A program made the position numbers and the translations under genes. A stretch of DNA of 64,000 nucleotides from Amoebophrya sp. A120 (lineage: Eukaryota; Sar; Dinophyceae; Syndiniales; Amoebophryaceae), in NCBI GenBank assembly GCA_905178155.1, contig CAJINV010000010.1, forward strand, positions 2,810,587 through 2,874,586, written 5' to 3'. Shown here piece by piece: positions 1-10,971 of the stretch (position 1 is its first letter; every line of letters begins with the position of its first letter). Below the pieces are notes generated by a model. That model searched no databases. It was given only the letters and a program-made list of their open reading frames with translations, and was not told the origin of the DNA.

Positions 1-100
1 GCCTGGAATTCTGTGAAACTTCTGTTACTTCCGTGACTCAAAAATCCTTTCCTCTCCAACTCTTCCCTGCATCATCGCACAGCAAGCTTTTCCTGGTTGC

Positions 101-3100
101 TCACTGCGTCGCGCATTGGTCCTGCTCTCCCTGTTGAGTACTGTGGCCCACCGCGGCGCCCTGCATCTGTAATTTCTGCATCCGCTTCTGCTCCCTTCGC
201 TCCCGCCGGGCCCTGCGCTCCTCCTTCATTTTATCAAATGAAAAAGTATCGTACTCGTAGGAATTGCATTTATGCATGACAAACCTCGTTTTCAAGGTAA
301 ATCAGCATTTACAAAGTTAATTTGTAATGCTGGGTTAATTTGTAAATGCAATTTGTACTAGTACGATGCTTTTGCATTGCATACATTTTCGCTCGTTCCA
401 ATTCCGTCATAGCCGGGCTGGGCATCAGTTTCTTGGAAATCGGCATGGAGGGATTAGTAGAAGAATTTCTGCCCCCATTACTGTGTGGGCCACCGCCACC
501 TGGGTAGTTACTTGTCATCTCCGAGTTGAACAGAAACCCGACGTGCACCTCTGACGGAACGGAAGTCGCTAGGCTGGTGACGGATTCAGGGGGAGCGCGA
601 GAGTTACTTAAGGGGTCATGATTGTTGTTCGTGTGGGGCTGGACTCCTGATCTGCTAGCACTAGTACCGGAACGTCCACCTCGCGGGTGCCCACTTTCAT
701 CTGGAGGTGCAACTCCTGCTCCACGGCCTCCAGCTCCGTACTTGTCCTGCGCAAGAACGCGCGCATTGTAATCATGGACGCTGGGTGTCGGCTTCGGCAT
801 CATCTGCTCAAATTCCTCTCTCCGGCTGGCAAGATCGATGTTGAATTTTCTCGCTTCTTGGTCTGCTATGCGTTATGCACTGCAAAAGCATCGCACTCGT
901 CGTATTGCAATACAAATTAGCTCAGCATGACAAATGGAATTAATGGAATTTGTCATGCTGATTTAGCTTGAAAAAGAAATTTGTAATGCATAACTGTAAT
1001 TAGTACGACTACGATACTTTTGCAGTGCATATGCGTTTTAAAGCGGCGATTTCGTCTTCTCGATGGCGGAGTTTCTTTTTCAAAAGAACCATCTCTTCTG
1101 CGTCCAGCTGATAAAGGTTTTATTCATTCTGTGATCATTTTAGGGTGAGGATTTTCTCCATGTAAGTACGTACGAGAATCGCTTAAATAAAATGCGAGAT
1201 TATACGATTAAGAGGCGTATTCGTATTGAAAACCATGAGTGGTCGTAAAGTAACTACAAGTCATTTATTATAGGAGGTCCTCCAACTAGTGTACCTTCGC
1301 CACCTCGAGATTTTCCCTTGCGTGATCCAATTCCTTCCTACAAGCCCCTAATTCCTTCTCTACCGTCGCAACCTCGTCTTTCAAACTGGAAATTTCTCTT
1401 GCAGAAGCCGCTTCACTTTCGCTTTCCTTCACCTTCATCTCTTCCTTTTGTGCGATTGTTCTTTCCCGCTCCGCGCTTTCGTATTGCTCCTCCAATTGTT
1501 CGATTTTTTCCTGCAATCGCTTGACGACACTGGTGTGGGTTTTTTCTTCGTCATTTTTGTCATCCAGGTTGGACTCCAGTTCGGTGATCTTGGCTTTTAG
1601 TTTTGAAACCTGCTGTTGATACTGGGAATCTTTCGTATTGGTTATCTGCTCCAACTCGTCTCTTGTTTTCCTCAGCTTGCTCAGTTCGTCCCGAAGATCC
1701 TCAGCCTCGCGGATTGCGGAAGTGGAGCCTGGGGTTTGTGATGCAGGAGCGTCATGGCATTGGCATTCTCGTTTTTCATGGCAGATGATGTTCTGCTTCA
1801 TGGCACATTGTACGTAGAAAGATAGAAGTAGAATCTTCAATGCGCTGCGATATATTATAATTACCAGAAAACAATTCCACGACAAAGAAGAAAGAAGCGG
1901 TATACGTGCCACAGCGTCTTCCAGCTGTTTGACCAAGGATTGGATTTGGTTTTCTTTCGTCGACACTAATTTCTCCACTTCTTCACGCTTCGATTTTTCC
2001 TTCTCCAATTTCTTTTCAAACTCGACCTTCCCATATGAAAGTGCACAACTCCCCCTCCCCCTCATTTGTATTGCATGAACAGCAACACAAGCATCAGCAA
2101 GAATACAGGTTTTGCATGAAAAATTTGGACAGGCGTGTAGTGCTATTTGGGCTGCCAGAGCTTATCACGCAAACAGTGCCAAGAGCCTAGGCGTAAATTT
2201 GGCATTTTGCATGACAAATAAGGTGGAGGGGGAGTTGTGCACTCTCATATCCCACTCTCGATCCCCCGCTTCAACGCCACAAGTTCCTATCGCAAGAAAA
2301 AACTGTTTCACTGCAAACTTGTAATGCAGAAACTGTAACTCAGAAGTGTTTGTTTTGCTACACCTGCAGTAAGACAGGCGATTCTTAGCTTTGTTTTCCC
2401 TTAGGAACCTCGCATGGCAAGTTTTCCCTGTCATGTAGAGCAAACTTGTGATGCATAGCTTGCAAAATCCTTACAGTGAAACACTATTTTCGTACGATAG
2501 CTCCGCGTCCTGGGATAACAATGCGTCCTGCTGACCGGAGATTTCCTTTTTCAATTTCGTGATTTCTTGCTTACTAGTGTGCATTATTTCCTCCGCTTTC
2601 CTCAGTTGCGTCTTGACCCCAGCTACTTCCTCCTCCTTGTCTTCACTGACTCTCTCGACTTGTTGCTTCAATTTTTTCACCTTGAGCTCTAATTTCGTCA
2701 CTTCCTCTTGCTTGTCCGTTAATTGCGTGATCAGCTGCTCTTTCTGTTTCATCGCATTATTGCTGTTCTCCGCATCGTGTTTGTTTTCCGTTTCGAGCAA
2801 AACCCTTAACTCCTTCACCTGTTTCTCGTATTTCTGCTCGGAAATCTTCATCTCCTCTTCCTTCTCCGCGATAATTTTGGCGAGATTCTTCTCGAAAATA
2901 ATCTTCTCCGTCTTCACTGCTTCACTTACACTTGTTTTGGCGGAGGTGAGTCTCGCTTCAATGGTCACGATTTTGTGCTCGAGTTGGTCAACTTCGGACT
3001 GTTTCTGTTCTAGTTCGGACTGGAGCGTTTGGATTTTTTGTTCGTAGCTTGCGGTGAGTTTTCTGTTCTCTTCCTCCGCGAGTGCTAGGAGCTTCTCCTT

Positions 3101-5718
3101 ATTTTCGGATTCTTTGGAAGTAGTGGCTTCGGTATTTTTCTGCAGTTGTGTTTGCTCTCTCTGCTCCGCCAAGGCCTCGGTGAGGGACTGTTGAGATGAG
3201 ATTTTGATATTTGAATTTCTCATGCAAAAACTGGAAATGCCTCACCTTCTGTGTCTGTCATGCATGAGTGTGGAACGGAAGAAGATGAAAAAGAAACCTA
3301 CGATCAATACCGCTATCCTCTTTTCGAGTGCGCGTTTCCCAACCATCGCTTTATCCTTAAACTCGGCCAGCTCTTCCTCGGCCTTCCGGCACTTTTCCAG
3401 ATCCTGTTGCCTCGATTCTACTACGGTTTCCAGCCTCTCGCGCATCCGGCTAATCATCACGGAGTTCTCCGACTCCCGCCGCTCGGAGGCTGGATTTTTA
3501 GAATCATGTCGTACCAAATCGCCTGTCAACTTGTCATGCAAAAACTCCATCAAGCGATGCAAATGTATCAACTCGATAAAACACTACTTCTTCTTGCAAG
3601 ACGAATCTATACCGTCTTGCTCTTCCCGCAGCTGTCTCCGGAGGCTTTCCAGATCTAGAATACCCTCCCGTTCTTTATCCAGGAATTGATTCTGCTTCGA
3701 TCGCAACAAGTTCTGCACGTGGTCTAGTTCGCCCCGGGTCGCGTCTGTGATTTTGACAGGAGAAAAACAAAAGTCGTTTCTCTGTGATGCTCAAGATCGC
3801 ATGGTAAGCAAATAAAGTGCCTATCATGATGCGGTCATGCAAGACAACTTCTCATTTTTATTGAAAACAATATTGATTTAGCTCTGCGATACCGAGTTCC
3901 AATTTTTGCAATTCGAAGTCCTTTTTCAGCTCACTCAGCGTATCTTCCAATTCCTCCACGTCAACTTGCGCATGAAAGTCTCCATTTCCTGCAGCTCCCG
4001 TCGTGCTCGTTGCCATCGTTTCACACGTCGCCATCAAAATCGAACTGCTCGACTGCTTGCTCGAAGTGCTTTTGCTGTGCTTCTTCTGCATCGAGCTGAC
4101 CAGAACCCGCACCTCCTCCTCGATGAGATAGGAAACGGCACAGATGCTTACGCTCTCCTGCTTCGTGACGAATCTTTTGCGCAGGCGAGACCAGTACCTC
4201 ATATGGATATGAATTGTTTTTATGTGTTTTGCCATGCATCTATCGTTTTAGTTTTCTCCTTCTCGAAAAGCGGCACAAATTTTAAACCACTTCATTGTCC
4301 AGCGGCATGGCAATCGATAATGCCTTTGCATGACAAAAAATGCAAAAAAATACCCTGCTTGTTTCTTCGGCGCCGTCTCTTCAATCAGGCCCAAAATGTC
4401 CAAAATCGTCCGCGTCGCTACGACCGGTGCTCCTCCGCCTGCAGGTGCAGCAGCGGTGTTTCCACTGTGAGACATTACAGCGCCACGGGCTCCATGTTGA
4501 GATGAGCTATTTCCACCGCTTGCATTTTTCACCGCCTGCAGGATTCTGTTTCGAAAAACTTGAAAAAGCCCTATCTGGTCCAGATCCGGCCGGATCTCCA
4601 GCCCGCTCCGCTGCTGGAAGAAACGGTCCATAGATTTCCAATAGGACAAAAAATCTACAGTGTTGTCACCACCATTACCAGCTCCAGCAGAGGAAGAAGA
4701 ACTCGCACTATTCGCGATCTTGCAGTCCCGCAATATTTCCCCAATCTGCTCCGGTTGGTGCTTCAGATGCGAGGTAAGCACCTGCTTCAATTTCCCTTCG
4801 TCGCAACTCCTGGTCGCCGAGTCGTTCACCGCTAAATCAAAGACCTGCAGAATTGCCGGCAGGATGGAAAGGAGGTAGGAGTTAATATTTTCTGATAGTA
4901 TGTTCGTCGACATTGATGTTGATGCCGTTGTAGCTTTGCTGCTGGACAAAAAATCGTGCTGGTGCAGCCCACTGGTCGTGATGTCTTCATGCACAGCAAC
5001 ATCTACACCCGCAGATCCCCGACGAGAACAATTTGCGGAGGGTTCTCCACCCCCCGTTCGGGTGGTGGAAAATGAGGATGAGCTGGAGGACGAAGATCTT
5101 GTTGCGGAAGTATCCCACGAAAAAACTGTTTCACTGTGATGCATTTGCAAGATCCGCATTACAAGTTTGCTACACATGACACAGAAAACTTGCCATGCGC
5201 GCTTCCCAAAGGAAAACACGCTGAAAAATCCAATGCGTTGGAGGTGTAGCAAGACAAATAGTTCAGCGTTCCATTTCATGCATCACAAGTTCACAGTGAA
5301 ACAGTTTTTTCTTGCGATAGGAAGAAAACCCGGACTGCGCGGACTCCTTGGACGAAGAAGCAGAAGCGTATTCCCTGAAAATTAACAATCCCCATCCAAT
5401 TTGTCATGCAAGACATGCAGAAAAGTATGTGTTTGTCATGCGAAAAGTTGATGGGGATGGTTAATTTTCATGGAATAAAGCGGTTTTAACATTCATCCGC
5501 GAAGTACTAGAACTTGCCCCGTTGTACAACCTGCTAGAAGACGAGGGCTGTCGAGAAGAAGAGGCACTTGAAGATGACGATCCACCCGCGCCTGATGAAG
5601 ACGAGGACAGCATCATCCCGCGATTCGCGCGGAGATGAAGGTGGTCGCCAAAATCGAGCGAGTAGTGCTCGGGCATGTTCTGGGGGGTGGTAGAGGAGGA
5701 ATTGGTTGTGCTCGGCAT
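101..5718 (-). CDS. Large coiled-coil protein, about 13 exons
   Basis: Read from the ATG at 5718 to a TGA at 101-103; about 1,200 codons after splicing. The first ~120 residues are Ser-rich and disordered. A helical segment follows (FLSYWKSMDRFF near 4640) that might be a degenerate EF-hand-like pair but cannot be assigned. From about 4200 down to 1030 the product is almost continuous E/K/Q-rich heptad coiled coil, then a Gly/Ser/Pro-rich stretch (870-450) and a very basic end (KEERRARRERREQKR). Six TIR introners interrupt it (232, 874, 2034, 2288, 5111, 5369); removing each with one flanking 5-mer keeps the frame. GT-AG introns are also present, for example 1108-1294 and 1729-1905. One exon (2250-2287) is under 40 bases. 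The family is not recognised; a scaffold or tethering role is only an inference from the coiled coil. Confidence 0.75.
232..383. mobile_element. Introner, family A
   Basis: 152-bp TIR element inside the coiled-coil gene. Flanked by exact 5-bp duplications CATTT (227-231 and 384-388). Family A ends have the form TATNNNNTGCAAAAGYATCG and its complement, with TTGTNATGC words inside. Excision with one 5-mer joins the minus-strand exons as ERAKM-KEERR in frame. Confidence 0.93.
874..1031. mobile_element. Introner, family A
   Basis: 158-bp element, left end TATGCACTGCAAAAGC, right end GCTTTTGCAGTGCATA-like (here CTTTTGCAGTGCATA). Exact duplication TGCGT (869-873 and 1032-1036). Precise excision gives the minus-strand reading LKRIADQEARKF, in frame with the coiled coil. 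Confidence 0.93.
2034..2249. mobile_element. Introner, family F
   Basis: 216-bp element with ends TATGAAAGTGCACAACTCCC and a near-perfect inverted copy (GGGAGTTGTGCACTCTCATA). Exact duplication TCCCA (2029-2033 and 2250-2254). Excision joins GIESG to KVEFEKK in the coiled-coil gene. Confidence 0.93.
2288..2499. mobile_element. Introner, family G
   Basis: 212-bp element, left end TATCGCAAGAAAAAACTGTT, right end a diverged inverted copy ending CGTACGATA. Flanking 5-mers GTTCC / GCTCC differ at one base. Excision restores SQDAELVALKRGIES. Only 38 bp separate it from the family F element at 2034-2249. Confidence 0.9.
5111..5319. mobile_element. Introner, family G
   Basis: 209-bp element, left end TATCCCACGAAAAAACTGTT, right end AACAGTTTTTTCTTGCGATA. 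Exact duplication GGAAG (5106-5110 and 5320-5324). Excision joins SGFSS to ATRSSSS in the Ser-rich head of the coiled-coil protein. Confidence 0.93.
5369..5477. mobile_element. Introner, family H (single copy here)
   Basis: 109-bp element with ends TATTCCCTGAAAATTAAC and GTTAATTTTCATGGAATA and an inner ATCCCCATCC / GGGGATGG arm. Exact duplication AAGCG (5364-5368 and 5478-5482). One of the shortest elements in the window; excision keeps the frame (NVKTASASSSKE). Confidence 0.9.
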
Positions 5719-6640
5719 GATGGACGAGAGCTGCGCCAGGGGCAGTTAACCACGGTGCTTTGAATTAGGAGACCCTGTCCTCCATATTTATATGTAAGTA
5801 GCTAGCTGAGCACGACCATGAAGTTGCTTCTACATCTACTTTTGCTAGGTGGCTGATCATGCACCAGTGCACCGCATGTTGATCCCAACTTTTTCATCTG
5901 ACGAGACTGACACGACTGAGACGACAAAGTTCGTCCTCATTGACGGCGTCACTCAACGCGCATTTCTTCTCTCTTTGAAAATAGGAATTGTCCAATCTGA
6001 GACCAGATCCAGGACATCTCTTTCATGGGAGCGAATGGTGGGTGCAGCTCACGAAGGGAAGGCACAAAGCGGCCACGAATCTATACGATACAGAAACGAT
6101 CGTGAATTCGACGCAAAACTACAGAAGCAACCAAGCGAATCGACATCGAGTCACAGTCACGAGCACGCCCGAGTAGGCGTATTTTTCATGCTAGCGACGT
6201 CTAGGTAGTAGTACAGCTCACAGAAGAACAAGAGGAAAGCAGTGTCGTCGTGCACGTGTCCAGTGGAGGAGGTCAAGGTCTACCTCGACATCAACTTCTT
6301 GCGCGCGACTAATATATCTGTTCTGATAAATAATTGGCTCTAGCTTCGATCGTCGAGGTCCTTTTTGTAATTTCCAGATCCAGCTCGTGGAATTTCGTCC
6401 GTCGACGCAAACGTCCAACTATCGCGAATTTTTGTTTTCAAAAAAATTAAGTTGTACGTACTTAGTTCTTTGATACGATAAACTGTCTTCGTTGCATGCT
6501 GTTCAAATTTGGATACTAGGCTTGTTTGACTTCTGATTTTGCAAATAGTTCAGTGGTATCGGGTTCTTCAGACTGGATCCGTATTGTACTTTTGTAAACA
6601 TGTTGACCATCAATTGACTTGTTCTCTCCTGGTAGCCAAT
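5719..6640. other. Short intergenic gap
   Basis: About 0.9 kb between the stop of the 6641-10090 gene and the start of the coiled-coil gene. Base composition is ordinary and there is no TIR element or GC-rich island. A 119-codon plus-strand frame at 5849-6208 has no recognisable features and I do not call it a gene. I see no promoter motif. Confidence 0.5.
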
Positions 6641-9600
6641 CTACGGTGGCGTCCCCTCCGGCGTCTCATTTACCGGTGACATCATCTTTCCCGCCCCACC
6701 ACCGCTTTTCCCGTTTGTTTGCCCCGCGGTGCCTCGTGGCGTCTCCGGCACGTTTTCCCCGGTGTCTAACGACCTACCCGGCATTTTGCCGTATCAACTG
6801 CAAATATGTCCTCTGGGTCTGGAAGAATGCAAGACTTGTCATGCATATTTCTCATGACCCATGATGCCTGTAATGCATGACCTAGCATCACAGACTTTTG
6901 GAGGGCTCCCTGATGCGCCTTCGGAATTAGAAATGCCCTGTCCGCGACGTAGCACAAACTGGACCCCTCTTGCTTGTCATGCAATACAAATTTTCCTAGA
7001 ATCCAAAAACAGCATCACAAGTTGCATCCTTCCAGACCCAGACATATTTGCCTTTGATATGCCGAGCGCTGGAACGAAATTAGGTCGCGGTTTGTTCGCC
7101 GGAATCGTGGTTGGCAGGTTGTCGCTCTGGTGTGTTTTTGTATTGCACAGTAGCATGCTGGTGGTCCAAGCGGAGAAAAATCTAAATTGAAGCGGCTTGC
7201 ATTACAACGAAAATATTTTGAACATTTTCATCACTTAAACTGATACCCTTCCACTACTGGCCGGCTCACTTGGCGTATCAGGCGGCGTGTATTCCGTCGC
7301 CGATCGTTCTGCCGGTGTCCCATCGCCACCGCTCTCGTCCGCTCCCAGCGTGTATGGATCGCAAATATGTCTGGGTCTGAAAACTTGTAATGCTAAAAGT
7401 AAAGGATAAACGCACTGCAGTACGCAGCTATGCATGACAAATTTATTTTTGGCTGCCATGTCTTACGTATTCCGCATAGCAAACTGCGTTTTTGCATCAC
7501 AGGTAAGAGGGCCTCTTCATCGTGGCTATGCAACACAGATTCTTCAGTCATGCCAGACAAGCATGACAAACTTGCACTCTTCAGACCCAGACACTTTTGC
7601 ATTTGATAGCGTGACTTTCGGATTCTGTTGCATCTCATCCTGTGCAAAAGCATCGTGCCCGTAGTGATTGCAATTATGCATATACAAATCTCTTTCTCAA
7701 GACAGATCAGCATTACAAATTTAATTTGTGATGCTGGACTAATTTGTAATGCATTTATACAAGTACGTGTACGAAGATACTTTTGCAATCCATACATCTC
7801 CTGGATGTTCAGTATCGGCATTTTCACTTTCGCCTTTGGTCTCGACGCTGATAGTTGTGCAGCATTCATCGTAGAAGTCGCGTCAGCGGCGGCATCTTGC
7901 TGTTCGATTCCCCCACGCGCACTGGCCTGCGCCTGCTTTTCCTGGTTTTTTCGCTTCTTTTTCAACTTCTTCGCGTTGTTCTTCGCGGTTGAGGTCGAAG
8001 AGGACGATGCGGCGCTACCGGTCAGATTGTCCTTCGGTTTCCCGTTATTTGTACCACCAACTGCAGAGTTCATCGGCGTCGCATCACTATCCTCCGTCTG
8101 ACTCTCCCCGGGCAAAGAGCTCCGCGCCGAATCCTGGGGTTGGGAAGACGAATTTTGAGAACGCGAGCTCGCGGGGGCGGGTTGTGCTGTTCCTGTAGCA
8201 GCTCCGAGGTCGATCATTGGAGGCTTTACTACGCCAAAGTTGTTCTTCCCTGGGGATCCTTGAGACAGTGGCGTCTTTGGCCTCAGCTGGACTGGCGGCG
8301 GGGTCGTACTGTTTTCCTCCTCCTTCGTCACAGAGTCCCTGATCACCGGCTTGACAAACTGCTTTTTCGCAGAGCTGACTTTCGGGTTTGGCGAAGAAGA
8401 AGTCTTGGATGATGTTCCCGAAGTAGTTTTCGCCTGTGGAATAACACCTTCCGCTTGCTTCTCCGCAATGCGGTCTGGTGGTTTGAAACCCAACCCCGCC
8501 GTACCGTCGTCGTCTGCGGAAGCGGCGTGCGGGGGCGCGTCGGTTATTTTTGTTCCTGCTGGAACATCAACTTGTGTTGCTGTTTTCGCTTCCTCAGCTC
8601 GTTCCTCTTCCTCGACTAACTTCGTTGCCTGGTGGATCATCTGCTGCTTCAGCTGGACCAGCTCCTGTTTGTGCGTCAAAAATTATTTGTGTTGAGCTTT
8701 GTCATGCAGAAACTGGAAAATAGACCAAATCTGTGATGCGTGGACAACATGCAAGAGGAACCAGCCGGTGTTGAACTTTACCAGGTTTTGGATCGAGTTC
8801 GCGGCTATTTGCTGGTCGTGGATCAAATGGGCCTCGCTCAGCTTCTTGTTGAGGTCCTGTAATGTGAAATTACCTTTGTATTGCGAGATACTTAGGCATA
8901 GGTCATGGCTTGTGCTTGGATAATTCATTGCATCACCATTCCGCATGACAAATTACCATGACGTGATATAACAACAACGCATGCCAACATGTGCACATGA
9001 CAAAAAACAGCTCAAATAAAATCATACCTCCAGCCGCCTTACTTGTTTCTTCAGCTCTATGTTCTTCTCCTGCATTTCAAAAGGCGTTCTTTTCGTCCTC
9101 AATTCTTTCATCGCATCCTCTAGATCCGCGCACTTCAGCTCAGCCTCGAGAAAATCCTGCATCAGCTTGGCGTTTTCGGGGTTTATGAAAGTGAAATGAT
9201 ATAGGAGGGGTTTAGTACCTCTAATATCTGCGTCGATTCGACGCAGCGCGACGAATTCGACTTTTGTTTGTCCTCTGATATCATGCATGTTCCTGTCCAG
9301 AATCTTGTTCATCATGTTGGGTGGTGCTAGTAATCATCTGGTCATGCAAGTAGCGACAAAGAGGACGAACCCAGGAGAAATAGCCTCCCCGACGCGCCGC
9401 ATTTGATAGCCTCCGCCTGTGCCAGCCGCTGCCCCATCCACATTAGCTGTAGTCAGTATTAGTTTCTCTTATCTCTTTCTTGGTGGAATTCAAATTCATC
9501 GAAGATGGTATCATGCGCATTCTTGATCCTAAATTCATTGGCATCACACATTCAAAAGTACATGCGCACAGTGCAATACAAATCCAAATTATTTAGTCCT

Positions 9601-10090
9601 CCTCCTCTGTACCTGGTCAAACTTCATTGGCAGCTCGTCAAACGCGACCAGGAGTATGGTACGGAAACACTGACTCAAGTCAGCAATGTCAATGATCATG
9701 ACAATAACTGAATTTGTCATGCGAAGTAGGACCTTTAAGGCCAATAGAGGCTGCTTCTCTGCAATACAAATTCAAAGACCTCCCCGCTGACGAGTCAGAC
9801 TCCTACTACCCTTCCATAATCAAGGTCTCGTCACTCCCCACGACGTAATTTTCTGGATCCTCAATCCTTTTCACGCTATAAGCCGACACCTTCTCCACGT
9901 TCGGCAGCGAGCACATGTTGTCGTGAAACTCGCTTAGGATTTCTGATGCGGTTGGGGAGGAAGTGGAACTTGATCCAGCTTGTTTATTTGTGCCACCAAA
10001 ATCCGCCAGAACCCGGTCGGTCGGCATGCCCCAGAGGAGCGTCCCCCCGTGCGGGGCCGTGGAGCTGCTGCTGCTGCTCTGGGAGGGCAT
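6641..10090 (-). CDS. Uncharacterised helical and disordered protein
   Basis: Starts at the ATG at 10090 and ends at the TAG at 6641-6643. The N-terminal part has a Ser-rich head, then helical segments split over small GT-AG exons (for example FDELPMKFDQ at 9613-9673). A charged coiled coil follows (LRTKRTPFEMQEKN near 9070, LVQLKQQMIHQATK near 8650). The long exon 7795-8670 is Pro/Ser/Thr-rich with a basic KKLKKKRKNQEKQ patch. Three introners cut the tail (7636, 7353, 6792) and leave a micro-exon of about 22 coding bases at 7609-7635. Excision gives LNIQEMQQNPKVTLGADES and PNFVPALGKMPGRS in frame; the GT-AG intron 7127-7246 joins SSGR to SDNLPTT. No family is recognised. The basic patch could be a nuclear signal (inference). 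Confidence 0.7.
6792..7059. mobile_element. Introner, family B
   Basis: 268-bp element. Family B ends resemble TATCAAATGCAAAAATGTCT followed by GGGTCTGG; here TATCAACTGCAAATATGTCC at left and ...ATTTGCCTTTGATA at right. Exact duplication TGCCG (6787-6791 and 7060-7064). Internal GCATGAC, GCATCACA and TTGTCATGC words are present. Excision joins FVPALG to KMPGRS on the minus strand. Confidence 0.92.
7353..7608. mobile_element. Introner, family B
   Basis: 256-bp element, left end TATGGATCGCAAATATGTCT, right end ACACTTTTGCATTTGATA. Exact duplication GCGTG (7348-7352 and 7609-7613). Excision gives NPKVTLGADESGG in frame. Confidence 0.92.
7636..7794. mobile_element. Introner, family A
   Basis: 159-bp element; the left end is CATCCTGTGCAAAAGC (first T changed to C), the right end CTTTTGCAATCCATA. 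Exact duplication CATCT (7631-7635 and 7795-7799). It sits 27 bp from the family B element at 7353-7608. Excision gives NIQEMQQNPK. Confidence 0.9.
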
Positions 10091-10971
10091 TTTTTGATCT
10101 CTGTTGCGACCTTGACAGTCGGTGCAAATGTTGACGCTGCGTGTATGTGCGTCCTGTTGTTGTAGTTGTTATTCTCGAATCTTAAGAGTTCGGCTTGTCG
10201 GACTCCTTTCTTTTTTTTTGAGATTATCTCAATGCAGCTATTTCGCTACTTCGCGCAATGGAATGGATCCACTTGCACTTACTTTCAATTAAAAGCTGGT
10301 AAATAACATTTTTATTTCTGTTCGTGCTGGAGTTCTAACATACGTAACAGAAAGTGAGTCCAGAAGCAAGATACGAAAACAAGCAGTGCCATTTGGTGGA
10401 AATTTTTTTCTCGAGACCAACGCCGGAGCTAGACGAAAAGTCAAAACACAAGCTGACACGTGATAACAAGCTCAATTACATCCAATTTCAGGAACACAAA
10501 CTTCGCCATCGTGCCCTGCCCTCCGCTGGCGACCAACGTCTGCAGGGCCCATAATTTTCTTTTCTGCTTCAGCTTCTCAGTTGCTAATCGCACAATGCCT
10601 CGGTTTTTCATCTTACATAACGTGCTTTCTGGTCGCAGAATTTGGCCGAATACGAGTAGTAAAAACAACACAAAAATAAAAGCAAAGTGCGACTTTCTAG
10701 TCCTGGCATGGAGTCCAGCTATGTTCTGATCTAAATCTACTTTTTTCTCGTGGTGCATCCTGCAATTTTGGATCTTTCTTGAAAATGGAGTTTGAAATTG
10801 AAACATAAGACTTTTGCTCTGTATGCTTGCTTCAAGATGAAGCATATCTCTTGCTGCAATTTGTGACAAATCTATTAACTCTTTCTTGGAAATAATCCAC
10901 GAGTGGTGGTCTATCTGCATCATTCTATTGTTAGTGATAACTGCCCTGATCTTCAACTACCGACGCTTCGC
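10091..10971. other. Short intergenic gap
   Basis: About 0.9 kb between the start of the 6641-10090 gene and the stop of the EF-hand-like gene. It holds a T-rich tract near 10208. A 171-codon minus-strand frame at 10441-10956 has no domain signature and is not called. No GC-rich island is present. Confidence 0.5.

Noticed and set aside
232-383. tRNA- or snoRNA-like gene suggested by the hairpin
   Set aside because: The same sequence recurs 19 times with target duplications inside coding genes; no cloverleaf or box motifs.
5849-6208. 119-codon plus-strand frame
   Set aside because: Opposite strand to all supported genes, no motif, no introner, no plausible continuation.
6619-7190. Plus-strand gene reading across the introner at 6792
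   Set aside because: A plus-strand frame also stays open, but the minus-strand reading joins smoothly to upstream exons of the 6641-10090 gene through a GT-AG intron and has normal hydrophilic composition.
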